Positions 6,985 through 14,489 are shown, counted from the stretch's first letter. The stretch: DNA of 14,489 bases from JBHIDQ01 sp046760155 (GCA_046760155.1 JBHIDQ010000035.1:1-14489), one strand, 5' to 3'. Notes: generated by a model not told the origin, from the letters alone. A program made the numbers and translations.

Positions 6985-7935
6985 CTAATTTGTCATTTGC
7001 GCTGGCGATTGGTAACTGGTATAGCAGTTGAACCTTCGTCGACCCCTTCTTAGCCATCGTTCCAGCAGTGGTGGCACTAAGAAAAGTCCCCACATCACCA
7101 GAACTAGACCGACAAAGGTGGACAAATTGAGCCTACCACCGGCATAATAGGCAACCATGGTTAGTGTTGAAAGTCCCGAGATAATTAATAAAGCTATCCT
7201 CAACCAGCGCTGTCGCAGGCGAATAAAGGCAGCGATAGTTAGCGCTAAAGTTAAAAAACTCAGTCCAATCCAGGGGGCAAAATGATACACGCGCGGCAAA
7301 GTGTATTCGGTGAATCGACCATCTGGCGCCACCGTTAAAAACCAGCCGATGATAATTGGCGTTGGCAATAGCATTAAGGAACTAAACAGCCAATCTCGCT
7401 TGGTGGTTTGAACCACGATGCAGAAGAGCCACCATAGGGCCAGGGGGAAATAGAGGGGTATGGCCAGTAATGACCATCCTTTAGGCAGATAAGGTAAAAG
7501 GAGACCAACGACGACCACTGGTAGTAAAGAGTAACCCAGCCACGAGAAAACCCAAGCTGGTTTACCATGCAGCCAACCATAGATAACAGTAGCCAGGATT
7601 AAGGTGAGCATGATTGAGAGCCAACCAATGTGGTGCCACCAATTGAGCACAAACAATATGCCAAAAAGCAAGTGCGGCATTGAAGCCAGCAACGCCTGCC
7701 GCCAACTGCCCTGGCTATGGGCTTCATAGATCTGCCGGGCGATCAATTTGCCCGAGCCCAGCAGTCCAAGGCAAGTCTCAGTTGCCTCTTCTTCAGAGAG
7801 ACCGACTTTCTTCAGTTCCTCTAACCTATCTTCGATATGTGTCTCTAGCTCACTGATGACTTCTTTCTCTTCAGAGCGGTCAATCCTTAAATTATTTCTA
7901 ATATCTTCCAGGTAATGACTCAGTGCGGTTGTCAT
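6985..7935 (-). CDS. HAAS-domain (DUF1700-like) multi-pass membrane protein, PadR partner
   Basis: A 316-residue membrane protein of unknown function. Residues 1-72 are charged and helical (an Asp/Glu/Leu-rich stretch, then VGLSEEEATETCLGLLGSGK) and resemble the HAAS / permease prefix domain that often follows PadR genes. About eight hydrophobic segments follow: roughly 82-99, 103-121, 129-149, 154-175, 184-203, 220-240, 245-264 and 273-291, ending in an Arg-rich tail. In this family the N-terminal domain is thought to sense or hold a regulator at the membrane; nothing here shows the signal. The start ATG at 7935 follows padR by 13 bases with GGTGGAAG upstream, so the two are surely co-transcribed. 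No ABC transporter gene is adjacent, although this pair often accompanies one. Confidence 0.8.
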   Translation of the reverse strand: MTTALSHYLEDIRNNLRIDRSEEKEVISELETHIEDRLEELKKVGLSEEEATETCLGLLGSGKLIARQIYEAHSQGSWRQALLASMPHLLFGILFVLNWWHHIGWLSIMLTLILATVIYGWLHGKPAWVFSWLGYSLLPVVVVGLLLPYLPKGWSLLAIPLYFPLALWWLFCIVVQTTKRDWLFSSLMLLPTPIIIGWFLTVAPDGRFTEYTLPRVYHFAPWIGLSFLTLALTIAAFIRLRQRWLRIALLIISGLSTLTMVAYYAGGRLNLSTFVGLVLVMWGLFLVPPLLERWLRRGRRRFNCYTSYQSPAQMTN

Positions 7936-7948
7936 TTGCTTCCACCCT

Positions 7949-8284
7949 CTAATGACTGACTGGTTGAAAAATCAGGTTCATTGCCCTCAGGAAGTTCTGC
8001 CATTGGGTTCTCTCCGCCACCAGCTTAGAGCGCCCTTTCGCGGTGATGTGATAATACCGCCTTGGTCTCCCGTTAGTCAGCAGTTGCCACTTACCCAGAA
8101 TTAAGCCTGCTTTTTCCAAGCGGTGGAGAGCCGGGTAAAGCGTCCCTTCCTTGAATTTGAAGTAGCCTTGACTCCTTTTCTCAAGTTCCTTGATAATCTG
8201 ATAACCATACGTTGGTTGTTGCCCAATTAAGCAGAGAAGCAAAGAATCGGCACTTCCCCTGATTAGCTCTCGTCTTGGTTCCAT
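7949..8284 (-). CDS. PadR family transcriptional regulator
   Basis: A 111-residue dimeric winged-helix repressor. The helix-turn-helix spans about residues 10-60 (LLLCLIGQQPTYGYQIIKEL, then the hallmark FKEGTLYPALHRLEKAGLI at 44-62). The wing follows, with NGRPRRYYHITAKG at 71-84 and a short C-terminal helix for dimerisation. The length fits the short PadR subfamily (PadR-s1 type). The start ATG at 8284 has GAGGT six bases upstream. The gene has its own promoter, overlapped by an inverted repeat at 8301-8329, so autorepression is likely. The next gene encodes a HAAS membrane protein, the usual partner. The inducing ligand is unknown. Confidence 0.93.
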   Translation of the reverse strand: MEPRRELIRGSADSLLLCLIGQQPTYGYQIIKELEKRSQGYFKFKEGTLYPALHRLEKAGLILGKWQLLTNGRPRRYYHITAKGRSKLVAERTQWQNFLRAMNLIFQPVSH

Positions 8285-8300
8285 TTTTTACCTCGTCTAA

Positions 8301-8329
8301 TATAATATGTAGAATAACTATATATTATT
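8301..8329. promoter_or_regulatory. Inverted repeat, probable PadR operator
   Basis: Two 12-base arms (8301-8312 TATAATATGTAG and 8318-8329 CTATATATTATT) are inverted with a 5-base spacer and match at 10 of 12 positions. The repeat covers the -10 box end and the expected transcription start of padR, a position that would block RNA polymerase. The arms are AT-rich, so part of the symmetry could be chance, but the location supports an operator. Confidence 0.55.
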
Positions 8330-8355
8330 TTACCCAGATAGTTGCCGATTTGCAA
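8327..8355 (-). promoter_or_regulatory. Sigma-70-type promoter of padR-HAAS
   Basis: On the minus strand TTGCAA (8355-8350, 4 of 6) is separated by exactly 17 bases from TAAAAT (8332-8327, 5 of 6). The expected start point is near 8320, about 36 bases before the padR ATG. The rest of the 145-base gap, 8356-8429, shows no gene and no clear terminator. Confidence 0.5.
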
Positions 8356-8429
8356 CCATTATGTCTGGGGAATTGGTAAATAAGTTGAGCACCATCCAAA
8401 TGCGCCGGGAACATACTGCCTGGATTGAC

Positions 8430-11195
8430 TTACTCCTGACGAGAGGCTAACTCTACTAGTTGGTTTAGGACTTCTTCCATCTTCCGTAATTCTTCTCCCC
8501 AGCCAGCCCAGTCACCTGCCTTTAGATGCTCCTGCGCTTTGGTATAGTGCTCCTGGGCTAACTCCGCCAACTCGGCCAGTTCGGCAGGCATCCCCGGAGC
8601 AGCTGGAGGAGCCGTTACCGGGAGTTCTTCTGCGGACAAGCCGGCATAAATGGTGCTCAGGCTCTGGGCAAGGGTCGGCTCCATGGCGATCAGGTCACCA
8701 CTGGCGACAACGACTCTCTTTAGTTCAGGCAATTGTCCTCTCTCGGCTTTGAGATAAACCGGCTCGACGTAAAGAATCGATTGCTCAATGGGTATTACCA
8801 GCAGGTTACCGCGGATAACCTGGGAGCCTTTTTGCCCCCACAGAGTAAGCTGACTGGAGATGGTAGGGTCCTGGTCGATTCGGGCTTCAATCTGTCTTGG
8901 TCCGTAAATCAGCTTATCCTTGGGGAAATTATAGGCAATAAGTTTACCGTATTTATCACCGTCACTGCGCGCTGCCAGCCAGGTAATCATGTTATCTTTC
9001 TGAGTAGGAGTGAAAGGAAGCATCAGCACAAATTCCTCTCGCTCTTCACCGGGCAGTCTCATTATCACGTAGTAAGGCTCCATACTTCGTTCGGCGTCAG
9101 CATAGGTTTCGACCGGAGTTGTCCACAGGTCCTCTTTATTGTAAAAGACCCTGGGGTCTTGCATGTGATAGGTTTGATACACTGATACCTGTACTCGGAA
9201 AAGGTCATGGGGATAGCGTAAGTGTGCCCGAAGTGATTCTGGCATTTCCTCTATGGAGGTAAAGAGCGCCGGAAAGATAGCCGCATAGGTATTGGCTATG
9301 GCATCTTCCGGGTCGATGAGGTAGAAGGTAACTGAGCCGTCATAGGCACTTATCACGATTTTGACGCTATTGCGAACGTAGTTGATTCCCTCTGGAGTTG
9401 GCTGGGAATACGGATAGCGGTCAGAAACAGTATAGGCATCCTGTATCCAGTATAGCTTGCCATCATTAATCACTATATATGGGTCGCCGTCTAACTTGAG
9501 GAAGGGAGCAATGTGCTGTACTCGTTGCTGAATGTTACGGCGGTAAAGAAGCTGACTTTCCTCTGTCAACTCCCCACTAATCAGAAGGTTAATGTCACCG
9601 AGTTCCCAGGCGAAAGCCAGCTTACGAATGAAGGAATTTAACTTTATCTCCTTCTCAGCTTTATAGCTGGTATAGACATTGGTATCTCCCTTGGGGTAGT
9701 CAAATTCCGCAACTTTGGTGTTGACAATGACATAATCTTCTGTCTTCTCCCCAAAATAAATCTCCGGCCTCTCGATCTTAATCGTGCCGCTGGGTGGCAC
9801 ATCTTTTATCCAGAGGTTGGGTAAACCCTGCTCGGTGACCTCATTGGTCGGACTTAGGGCGACACCATAGCCATGGGTAAACTGGAGACGGCGATTGACC
9901 CAGGTCTGGGCTTGAGCGGCAAGCTTTTCCGGAGAAAGCTCTCGTGCTCCCAGCAACACCTGGCGATAGTTCCCGTCAATTTGGTAGCGGTCGACATCAA
10001 TGTCGTTAAAATCATAGTATAGCCTTATTGACTGTATCTGGTTATAGGTATCTTTAATGGGGCGGTAATCCCATAACCGGATATTGTTTATCGTGGCACT
10101 ATTTTTGGCAATGTCTTCTTCACTCGGGGCAACTCCAACCGGGATATCCTTTTCCTCTATCCGGTCAAGCCCGAAGGCAAGTCGGGTTAGTTGGATGTTG
10201 TACTTAATATAGGGTCTTTCTTTATCTAACTCGTTGGGTTCTACTTGGAATCTCTGCACGATTGCTGGATAGATACTCCCGAAGATAATAGCTAGGACTG
10301 CCCATAATCCGATGGGTATAAATAGCCAGCGCCTTCCACGGCGGAAGATGCCAATTAATAGCAGCAGGCCTGAGATTACGGCAATAACAATGAGAATCCG
10401 CCAGGCCAGCCACTGGGCATGGACGTCGGTATAGCTGGCGCCAAAGATGATACCACGTTGGGAGTAGAGAAGGTCAAAGATTTTAAGGCGGTAACTCCAG
10501 GCAATGAGAAAAAAGATAGCAGCACCCAGTATGGAAAGGTGTCCTTTGATGGCGATGGTAAAAGCGGTGCGGCGTAAACCAATATTGAGCACATAAATGG
10601 TAGCCGTAAAAATGAGGATGATGATGGTAGCCCATATCAACCATCCCTGAATGAAATGGTAAAGAGGGAGATTAAAGAGGTAAAAGGCGACATCTCTACC
10701 TAGTAGGGGCTCAGTGATATTAAAGTTGGTTGCCTTTGAAAAACGCAAAACCATTTCCCAGCGACCGGAAGTAACTAGACCGAAAATAAGGCTCAGAAAG
10801 AGAGCCGAGATTAAGATGCCAATATCGAACATACGGCGCACGATGACTAATCCTTGTCCGATGAAAACATTATCTTCACTCACCGGGGATAATCGCCGTG
10901 CCAGGAAGAGATTAGACAAAAGTAACACCAGAAAGACAAAAACACCGACAGCGAAAAGCCATAGTCGCGTCACCACGATTGTGGTATAGACACTGCTGAA
11001 CCCCAGACTATCGAACCAGAGCCACTCGGTGTAGATGCTTTTACCTATGGTGGCGATGATGAAAAGAAAGACCAGTGTGCCAATGATAATAAGCCACCTT
11101 CGGGCCGGACTGTGTCTCCTTTCCCTTTTTGGTGGCTTGGGAGGGGCAGAACTTTCCTCTCCCCATATTCTGTCTAGGTCATTAAGATAACTCAT
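8430..11195 (-). CDS. UPF0182 family membrane protein
   Basis: A 921-residue protein of the UPF0182 / COG1615 family, whose function is unknown. A basic, Pro-rich cytoplasmic leader is followed by seven membrane segments at about 33-54, 74-98, 117-142, 180-205, 216-240, 262-284 and 289-312. Then comes a soluble part of about 600 residues, probably outside the membrane. Family blocks seen are WFDSLGFSSVY near 60, FQVEPNELDKERPYI near 316-330, GLPNLWIKDVPP, RPEIYFGE, the DPRVFYNKEDLW region and FTPTQKDNMITWLAARSDG. After residue ~840 there is a Pro/Ala linker with a short AEL repeat and a predicted helical tail that looks TPR-like. The start ATG at 11195 comes one base after the nrpR stop and has no good ribosome binding site, so its translation probably depends on that of nrpR. 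Confidence 0.9.
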   Translation of the reverse strand: MSYLNDLDRIWGEESSAPPKPPKRERRHSPARRWLIIIGTLVFLFIIATIGKSIYTEWLWFDSLGFSSVYTTIVVTRLWLFAVGVFVFLVLLLSNLFLARRLSPVSEDNVFIGQGLVIVRRMFDIGILISALFLSLIFGLVTSGRWEMVLRFSKATNFNITEPLLGRDVAFYLFNLPLYHFIQGWLIWATIIILIFTATIYVLNIGLRRTAFTIAIKGHLSILGAAIFFLIAWSYRLKIFDLLYSQRGIIFGASYTDVHAQWLAWRILIVIAVISGLLLLIGIFRRGRRWLFIPIGLWAVLAIIFGSIYPAIVQRFQVEPNELDKERPYIKYNIQLTRLAFGLDRIEEKDIPVGVAPSEEDIAKNSATINNIRLWDYRPIKDTYNQIQSIRLYYDFNDIDVDRYQIDGNYRQVLLGARELSPEKLAAQAQTWVNRRLQFTHGYGVALSPTNEVTEQGLPNLWIKDVPPSGTIKIERPEIYFGEKTEDYVIVNTKVAEFDYPKGDTNVYTSYKAEKEIKLNSFIRKLAFAWELGDINLLISGELTEESQLLYRRNIQQRVQHIAPFLKLDGDPYIVINDGKLYWIQDAYTVSDRYPYSQPTPEGINYVRNSVKIVISAYDGSVTFYLIDPEDAIANTYAAIFPALFTSIEEMPESLRAHLRYPHDLFRVQVSVYQTYHMQDPRVFYNKEDLWTTPVETYADAERSMEPYYVIMRLPGEEREEFVLMLPFTPTQKDNMITWLAARSDGDKYGKLIAYNFPKDKLIYGPRQIEARIDQDPTISSQLTLWGQKGSQVIRGNLLVIPIEQSILYVEPVYLKAERGQLPELKRVVVASGDLIAMEPTLAQSLSTIYAGLSAEELPVTAPPAAPGMPAELAELAELAQEHYTKAQEHLKAGDWAGWGEELRKMEEVLNQLVELASRQE

Positions 11196-11196
11196 C

Positions 11197-12198
11197 CTAT
11201 TTTTGTAGCTGCCAAAAGCTGGTTAATTGCTTAAAATCGATTATGCCACTTTCCGCTATGTTCTCGACTTCAATACCGGCCTCAACGGCGGCTGCCACCG
11301 GGTTTAGTCCACCGAGCAGTACCATCCCCACCCGGTTCAGACCAATGGCAATTTGGCAGATTGGTTCGCTGGTGTTACCCAAGGCATAAACGCCACCGAT
11401 GCCAGCCTCTTTGAGTGAGGTGACTACCTCCTGGGCTACTGAACGGGCTGAAGCTGGTATTTCACGGAAATTAGCCAGTATCTTGCCGTTGCCGGTTCTG
11501 GCAGCTTCGCCGACGTTGGTCATCTTGGCGCGAATATATTGTTCGGACGGGTCTAGGGAAGTACCGGCATAGTTGATGATGGCGACAAAGCGTCTTGGTT
11601 TTGAATCTCTAACTTCAAGCACGCCGCCAAACCTGGATTCAGTAGGAATCCCCGCCTTGAGCAAAACACCATTAATGATCACGCTACACACTGTGGCCAA
11701 GCCAATCTTACCTTTCGGAACCACTACCGAACCAAGCTTTTCTCCCTCCGGCGCGGTGGCGACGAGGTCACTGACACATATTCCGGCTTTGAAGGCGTCA
11801 CCCATTGCCACTAGTGCTTCTTTGAAATCATTCTGGTCGATAATTGAAGTGTTTATCGGGATTTGGCCAGTTCGTGTTTTAGGGTCAAAGTTAGTGTGGA
11901 AGGCCAGTAACTCAAGTTTCTCGCGGATGAAACCGACTTGTTCTGGTGCCAGTGCCATCTTGAGTTCTTCAAGACCCTGGGCAGTGAGCATTCGGCCATC
12001 ATGACCCATTGGCTGAGTATAACCGCGCTCGTCGGTTATTCTCAGATGATATCTAATGGCTCTTTCGCTTAAGAAAATACCGTGGCGCTCGAGTTCTCGA
12101 GCAATGGTGATTGACCCTAATGGCTCAGTTGACTCACTCAAGACCTTGAGAATGGCGATAACCTTTCTTTCCGTCTCGAAACTGGTAATTTGTGCCAT
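11197..12198 (-). CDS. nrpR: NrpR-type nitrogen regulator (winged helix plus one DUF128 domain)
   Basis: Residues about 8-72 form a winged helix (ERKVIAILKVLSES, then SERAIRYHLRITDERGY and HDGRMLT in the wing). About 85-330 form a single NrpR regulatory domain (DUF128). In methanogenic archaea NrpR represses nif and glnA and is released by 2-oxoglutarate. This protein has one regulatory domain in 333 residues, as in the split archaeal versions rather than the two-domain form. The start ATG at 12198 has AAGGAG five bases upstream. glnA and glutamine-dependent nadE lie directly upstream, which fits a nitrogen role. UPF0182 follows after one base. That it controls glnA here is inference; no GGAA-N6-TTCC operator was found in the visible sequence. 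A regulator with the same fold but another ligand remains possible. Confidence 0.82.
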   Translation of the reverse strand: MAQITSFETERKVIAILKVLSESTEPLGSITIARELERHGIFLSERAIRYHLRITDERGYTQPMGHDGRMLTAQGLEELKMALAPEQVGFIREKLELLAFHTNFDPKTRTGQIPINTSIIDQNDFKEALVAMGDAFKAGICVSDLVATAPEGEKLGSVVVPKGKIGLATVCSVIINGVLLKAGIPTESRFGGVLEVRDSKPRRFVAIINYAGTSLDPSEQYIRAKMTNVGEAARTGNGKILANFREIPASARSVAQEVVTSLKEAGIGGVYALGNTSEPICQIAIGLNRVGMVLLGGLNPVAAAVEAGIEVENIAESGIIDFKQLTSFWQLQK

Positions 12199-12230
12199 AT
12201 GAACTCCTTATTATCGGATAGACTGCTGCT

Positions 12231-12239
12231 ATTATAACA
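12231..12239 (-). promoter_or_regulatory. Extended -10 promoter of nrpR
   Basis: A perfect TATAAT (12236-12231) is preceded by TG and one base (12239-12237), the extended -10 form, which can act without a strong -35; none is visible. The start point would be near 12224, giving a leader of about 25 bases with an AAGGAG site at 12209-12204. Confidence 0.55.
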
Positions 12240-12250
12240 CGGAAATCGTG
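12238..12250. repeat. Short inverted repeat next to the nrpR -10 box
   Basis: CACG and CGTG arms flank a 5-base centre (12238-12250) and overlap the extended -10 of nrpR. The placement suits a repressor site, but four-base arms occur often by chance. It does not match the archaeal NrpR operator GGAA-N6-TTCC. Confidence 0.25.
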
Positions 12251-12273
12251 AAAAGCTAAATAAGGCGGTACCT

Positions 12274-14007
12274 TTACCACTCTTTAAACTGGTTGGTAAT
12301 AGGCAACCTCCGGTCCCGGCCGAAGGCTCTAGGAGTTATCTTGATTCCGGGAGGTGCTTGACGGCGCTTGTATTCACTGCTGTCGACTAATCGAGCCGCT
12401 TTTTTCACCGTTTCTTGGTCAAACCCCAGGCCGATAATCTGCTCGATGCTTTTATCTTCCTCAACATAAGCAGTGAGAATCGGGTCAAGTTGGTCATAGG
12501 GGGGTAGGGTATCGGTATCCTTTTGCTCTGGCCTTAGCTCAGCCGAGGGTGCCTTATTGATGATATGGGATGGTATCAACGCATAATTGGCTAACGAATT
12601 TCGATGCTTGGCCAGTTTATAGACCATGGTTTTGGGTACATCTTTGATCACGGCGAAACCACCAGCCATATCCCCATACAGCGTGGTATAGCCGGTAGCC
12701 ATCTCACTCTTATTACCGGTAGTGAGCACTAGCCAGCCAAACTTATTTGACAGCGCCATCAGAATATTACCTCTGATACGCGCCTGGACATTTTCCTCGG
12801 TGGCATCGGGTTCAGTTCGCTTAAAGGCCTCAGCCAGTGTCTCGAGGTAAGCTTGGAAGACCTGTGCAATGGGGATGGGCAACAGCTTGATGCCAAGATT
12901 CTGGGCCAGTAGTTTGGCATCGGATAGACTACCAGGAGACGAGTATTTTGACGGCATGGCTACCCCGACCACGTTTGACTTACCTAGGGCGTCAACGGCG
13001 ATAGCGGCAACCAGGCTGGAATCAATACCACCGGAAAGCCCGATGAGCACCTTTTTAAAGTCATTCTTGAGAACATAGTCGCGTGTGCCCAGTACTAGAG
13101 CATCGTAGATTTCTCCGGGGAGGTCACACACCTGAAGTTGTTTCGATGGCAGCGAGGGTTTTGCTGTCGTCGTTGTTGCTTCGGAAATGATTATTTTGGT
13201 TGCCTGACACCGTTTTCCTTCTAATAGTGTTTCCTTTCGCCATCTTGGATCGTGAAGGCGCGTCCGGAAGACAGCTTCAACGTCAAGGTCGGCGACGACC
13301 AAGTCTTCGGCAAACTGCTTACCTCTGGTGATAAGCTCTCCTTTTTCATTCAGCACCATACTGTTGCCGTCAAAGACCAGTTCATCTTGCCCGCCGACCA
13401 AGTTATTATAGGCGACAATGGCTACGTTGTCTGAGGCACGGGTGCCGAGCATCCTTTGTCTAGAGTTTCCCTTGCCGGCGTGATAAGGTGAGGCACTGAT
13501 GTTAACGATGACCTCAGCTCCTGAATAAGCCTGTGCCGTAGCTGGCCCGGCTTCGTACCAGATGTCCTCACAAATATTGATGCCAATACCAACACCGGCG
13601 ATGATGTAAACGGGAATTTCACTACCGGCTTGGAAATAGCGATTTTCATCAAAAACGCCGTAGTTGGGCAGGTATATTTTGTGGTAAATACTAACCAGCT
13701 TGCCATCATGGATAATGGCGGCCGCATTGTAAATGTCCTCTTTAGCATCAACGAAACCAACCACAATAGTCAGTCCAGACGAGTGGCTGATGACCTTGTC
13801 AAGTACCCTCTGATTTTCGGCAATGAACTGTGGCTTGAACAGCAGATCCTCTGGAGGATAACCGCAAATGGCAAGCTCAGGGAAGGTAAGTAGGTCAATG
13901 CCCAGAGCTTTAGCTTCACCGATGGCTTCCAAGATCTTCTTGGTGTTGCCTTTGAAATCACCAACTGTGGTATTGACCTGAGCCATGCCAATACGAAGTT
14001 GGCGCAT
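12274..14007 (-). CDS. nadE: Glutamine-dependent NAD+ synthetase
   Basis: Catalyses the last step of NAD+ synthesis: nicotinate adenine dinucleotide plus ATP and glutamine gives NAD+. The 577-residue protein has two domains. Residues 1-265 are a nitrilase-type glutaminase with the Glu44 (FPEL), Lys110 (YHKIYLPNYG) and Cys146 (NICEDIW) triad that releases ammonia. Residues about 295-577 are the synthetase, with the ATP pyrophosphatase loop SGGIDS at 325-330, LTTGNKSE at 428-435, TLYGDMAGGF, and KAPSAELRPEQKD further on. The start ATG at 14007 has GGAGG seven bases upstream. It lies 35 bases after glnA with no terminator between, so the enzyme that makes glutamine and one that spends it are probably co-transcribed. 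All catalytic residues are present. Confidence 0.96.
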   Translation of the reverse strand: MRQLRIGMAQVNTTVGDFKGNTKKILEAIGEAKALGIDLLTFPELAICGYPPEDLLFKPQFIAENQRVLDKVISHSSGLTIVVGFVDAKEDIYNAAAIIHDGKLVSIYHKIYLPNYGVFDENRYFQAGSEIPVYIIAGVGIGINICEDIWYEAGPATAQAYSGAEVIVNISASPYHAGKGNSRQRMLGTRASDNVAIVAYNNLVGGQDELVFDGNSMVLNEKGELITRGKQFAEDLVVADLDVEAVFRTRLHDPRWRKETLLEGKRCQATKIIISEATTTTAKPSLPSKQLQVCDLPGEIYDALVLGTRDYVLKNDFKKVLIGLSGGIDSSLVAAIAVDALGKSNVVGVAMPSKYSSPGSLSDAKLLAQNLGIKLLPIPIAQVFQAYLETLAEAFKRTEPDATEENVQARIRGNILMALSNKFGWLVLTTGNKSEMATGYTTLYGDMAGGFAVIKDVPKTMVYKLAKHRNSLANYALIPSHIINKAPSAELRPEQKDTDTLPPYDQLDPILTAYVEEDKSIEQIIGLGFDQETVKKAARLVDSSEYKRRQAPPGIKITPRAFGRDRRLPITNQFKEW

Positions 14008-14042
14008 CCTAATTCCTCCAGACGTGGCGAACTAATTTTGGC

Positions 14043-14489
14043 TTATAAAACGGGCAAGTATTTGTTCAGTTCATATTCGGTTACTTGAGTTCGGTACTGG
14101 TCCCACTCTATCTTCTTGTTTTCAATGAAAGCATTAAAAACGTGGTCACCAAGGGCTTTTCGTACCAGCTCACTTTGTTCAGTTAACAAGATGGCTTCCA
14201 GCAGGCTGGCGGGCAAGGTTCCTATTCCTCTTCTTTGCCTTTCTTTTTCAGACATTTCATAAACATTTTCTTCTATTGGTTCAGGCACCTCATATCCCTT
14301 TTCAATTCCCTCCAGCCCCGCCGCCAGCATGACACTAAAAGCAAGGTAAGGATTACAGGCTGGGTCAGGAGACCGGAATTCAATCCGGGTTGCTTTTTCT
14401 CTGCCTGGGCGATACTCAGGGACCCGGATTAGGTCAGAGCGGTTGCGCCGTGCCCAGGAAAGATATACCGGTGCCTCATAGCCGGGAAC
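14043..14489 (-). CDS. glnA: Glutamine synthetase, type I (C-terminal part; N-terminus beyond the window edge)
   Basis: Glutamine synthetase condenses glutamate and ammonia using ATP; it is a cytoplasmic dodecamer. Only the last 148 residues are in the window. The fragment opens with VPGYEAPVYLSWARRNRSDL, then RVPEYRPGREKATRIEFRSPDPACNPYLA, which carries the family's substrate-binding arginines and is a few residues longer here than in Bacillus. It then has MLAAGLEGIEKG and the GSI-alpha-like end ENVYEMSEKERQRRGIGTLPASLLEA and IEWDQYRTQV. The region aligning with the E. coli adenylylation loop reads NVYEMS rather than NLYDLP, so control by adenylylation is unlikely although the Tyr is present. 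The stop is TAA at 14045-14043. About 290 residues and the promoter are missing, so control by NrpR cannot be checked here. Confidence 0.95.
   Translation of the reverse strand, partial: VPGYEAPVYLSWARRNRSDLIRVPEYRPGREKATRIEFRSPDPACNPYLAFSVMLAAGLEGIEKGYEVPEPIEENVYEMSEKERQRRGIGTLPASLLEAILLTEQSELVRKALGDHVFNAFIENKKIEWDQYRTQVTEYELNKYLPVL

Noticed and set aside
6970..7935. Read-through of the TAG at 6987-6985 to make a HAAS-DegV fusion, since both frames are the same
   Set aside because: A perfect AGGAGG directly after the TAG and homology beginning exactly at the ACG point to a separate protein; nothing in the window suggests amber suppression.
8733..9185. Open frame of 150 codons on the plus strand
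   Set aside because: It lies wholly antisense to conserved UPF0182 sequence, has no recognisable motif, and is best explained as a shadow of that gene.
12199..12273. Archaeal NrpR operator GGAA-N6-TTCC near nrpR
   Set aside because: A GGAA occurs at 12241-12244, but there is no TTCC at the required distance.
12251..12280. Terminator between nadE and nrpR
   Set aside because: The only hairpin (AAGG/CCTT around TACCG) has a four-base stem and no clean T-run after it.
13422..13766. Minus-strand frame of 114 codons inside nadE
   Set aside because: It overlaps the glutaminase domain, which has all catalytic residues in the main frame, so it is a shadow.

Overview
The window is a 14.5 kb stretch of bacterial chromosome in which every supported gene lies on the minus strand, so transcription runs from position 14489 down to 1. 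Gene density is high: gaps run from 1 to 145 bases and two junctions overlap. There are no RNA genes, mobile elements, CRISPR arrays or stretches over 300 bases without a gene. The gene set suggests a Dehalococcoidia-like (Chloroflexota) bacterium: a UPF0182 membrane protein, a NrpR/DUF128 nitrogen repressor of the kind best known in methanogens, paired DegV proteins around PlsY, and a PadR/HAAS pair. That assignment is inference and was not tested by any search.

Layout in the direction of transcription. (1) 14489-12274: the C-terminal third of glutamine synthetase (glnA, cut by the window edge), then glutamine-dependent NAD+ synthetase (nadE). (2) 12198-8430: nrpR with its own extended -10 promoter, followed after one base by a 921-residue UPF0182 membrane protein. 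(3) 8355-6985: a promoter with an overlapping inverted repeat, then a PadR repressor and its HAAS-domain membrane partner. (4) 6972-4565: degV, plsY, degV, a lipid module for exogenous fatty acid use and phosphatidic acid synthesis. The first degV appears to start at an ACG codon behind a perfect Shine-Dalgarno sequence. (5) 4475-2373: a P-loop kinase-like protein of unknown substrate and leucyl aminopeptidase (pepA). (6) 2307-1: mobA, moeA and the start of mobB, which insert molybdenum and attach the nucleotide of the molybdenum cofactor.

How they work together. glnA, nadE and nrpR form a nitrogen-centred block: GlnA makes glutamine, NadE uses glutamine as its ammonia donor, and NrpR in archaea senses 2-oxoglutarate and represses nitrogen-assimilation genes. 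DegV (FakB-type) proteins carry fatty acids for phosphorylation, and PlsY uses the acyl-phosphate. MobA, MoeA and MobB would support molybdo- or tungstoenzymes. Most of the window is ordinary housekeeping. The points most worth a second look are the ACG start of one degV, the pairing of nrpR with UPF0182, and the PadR operator.
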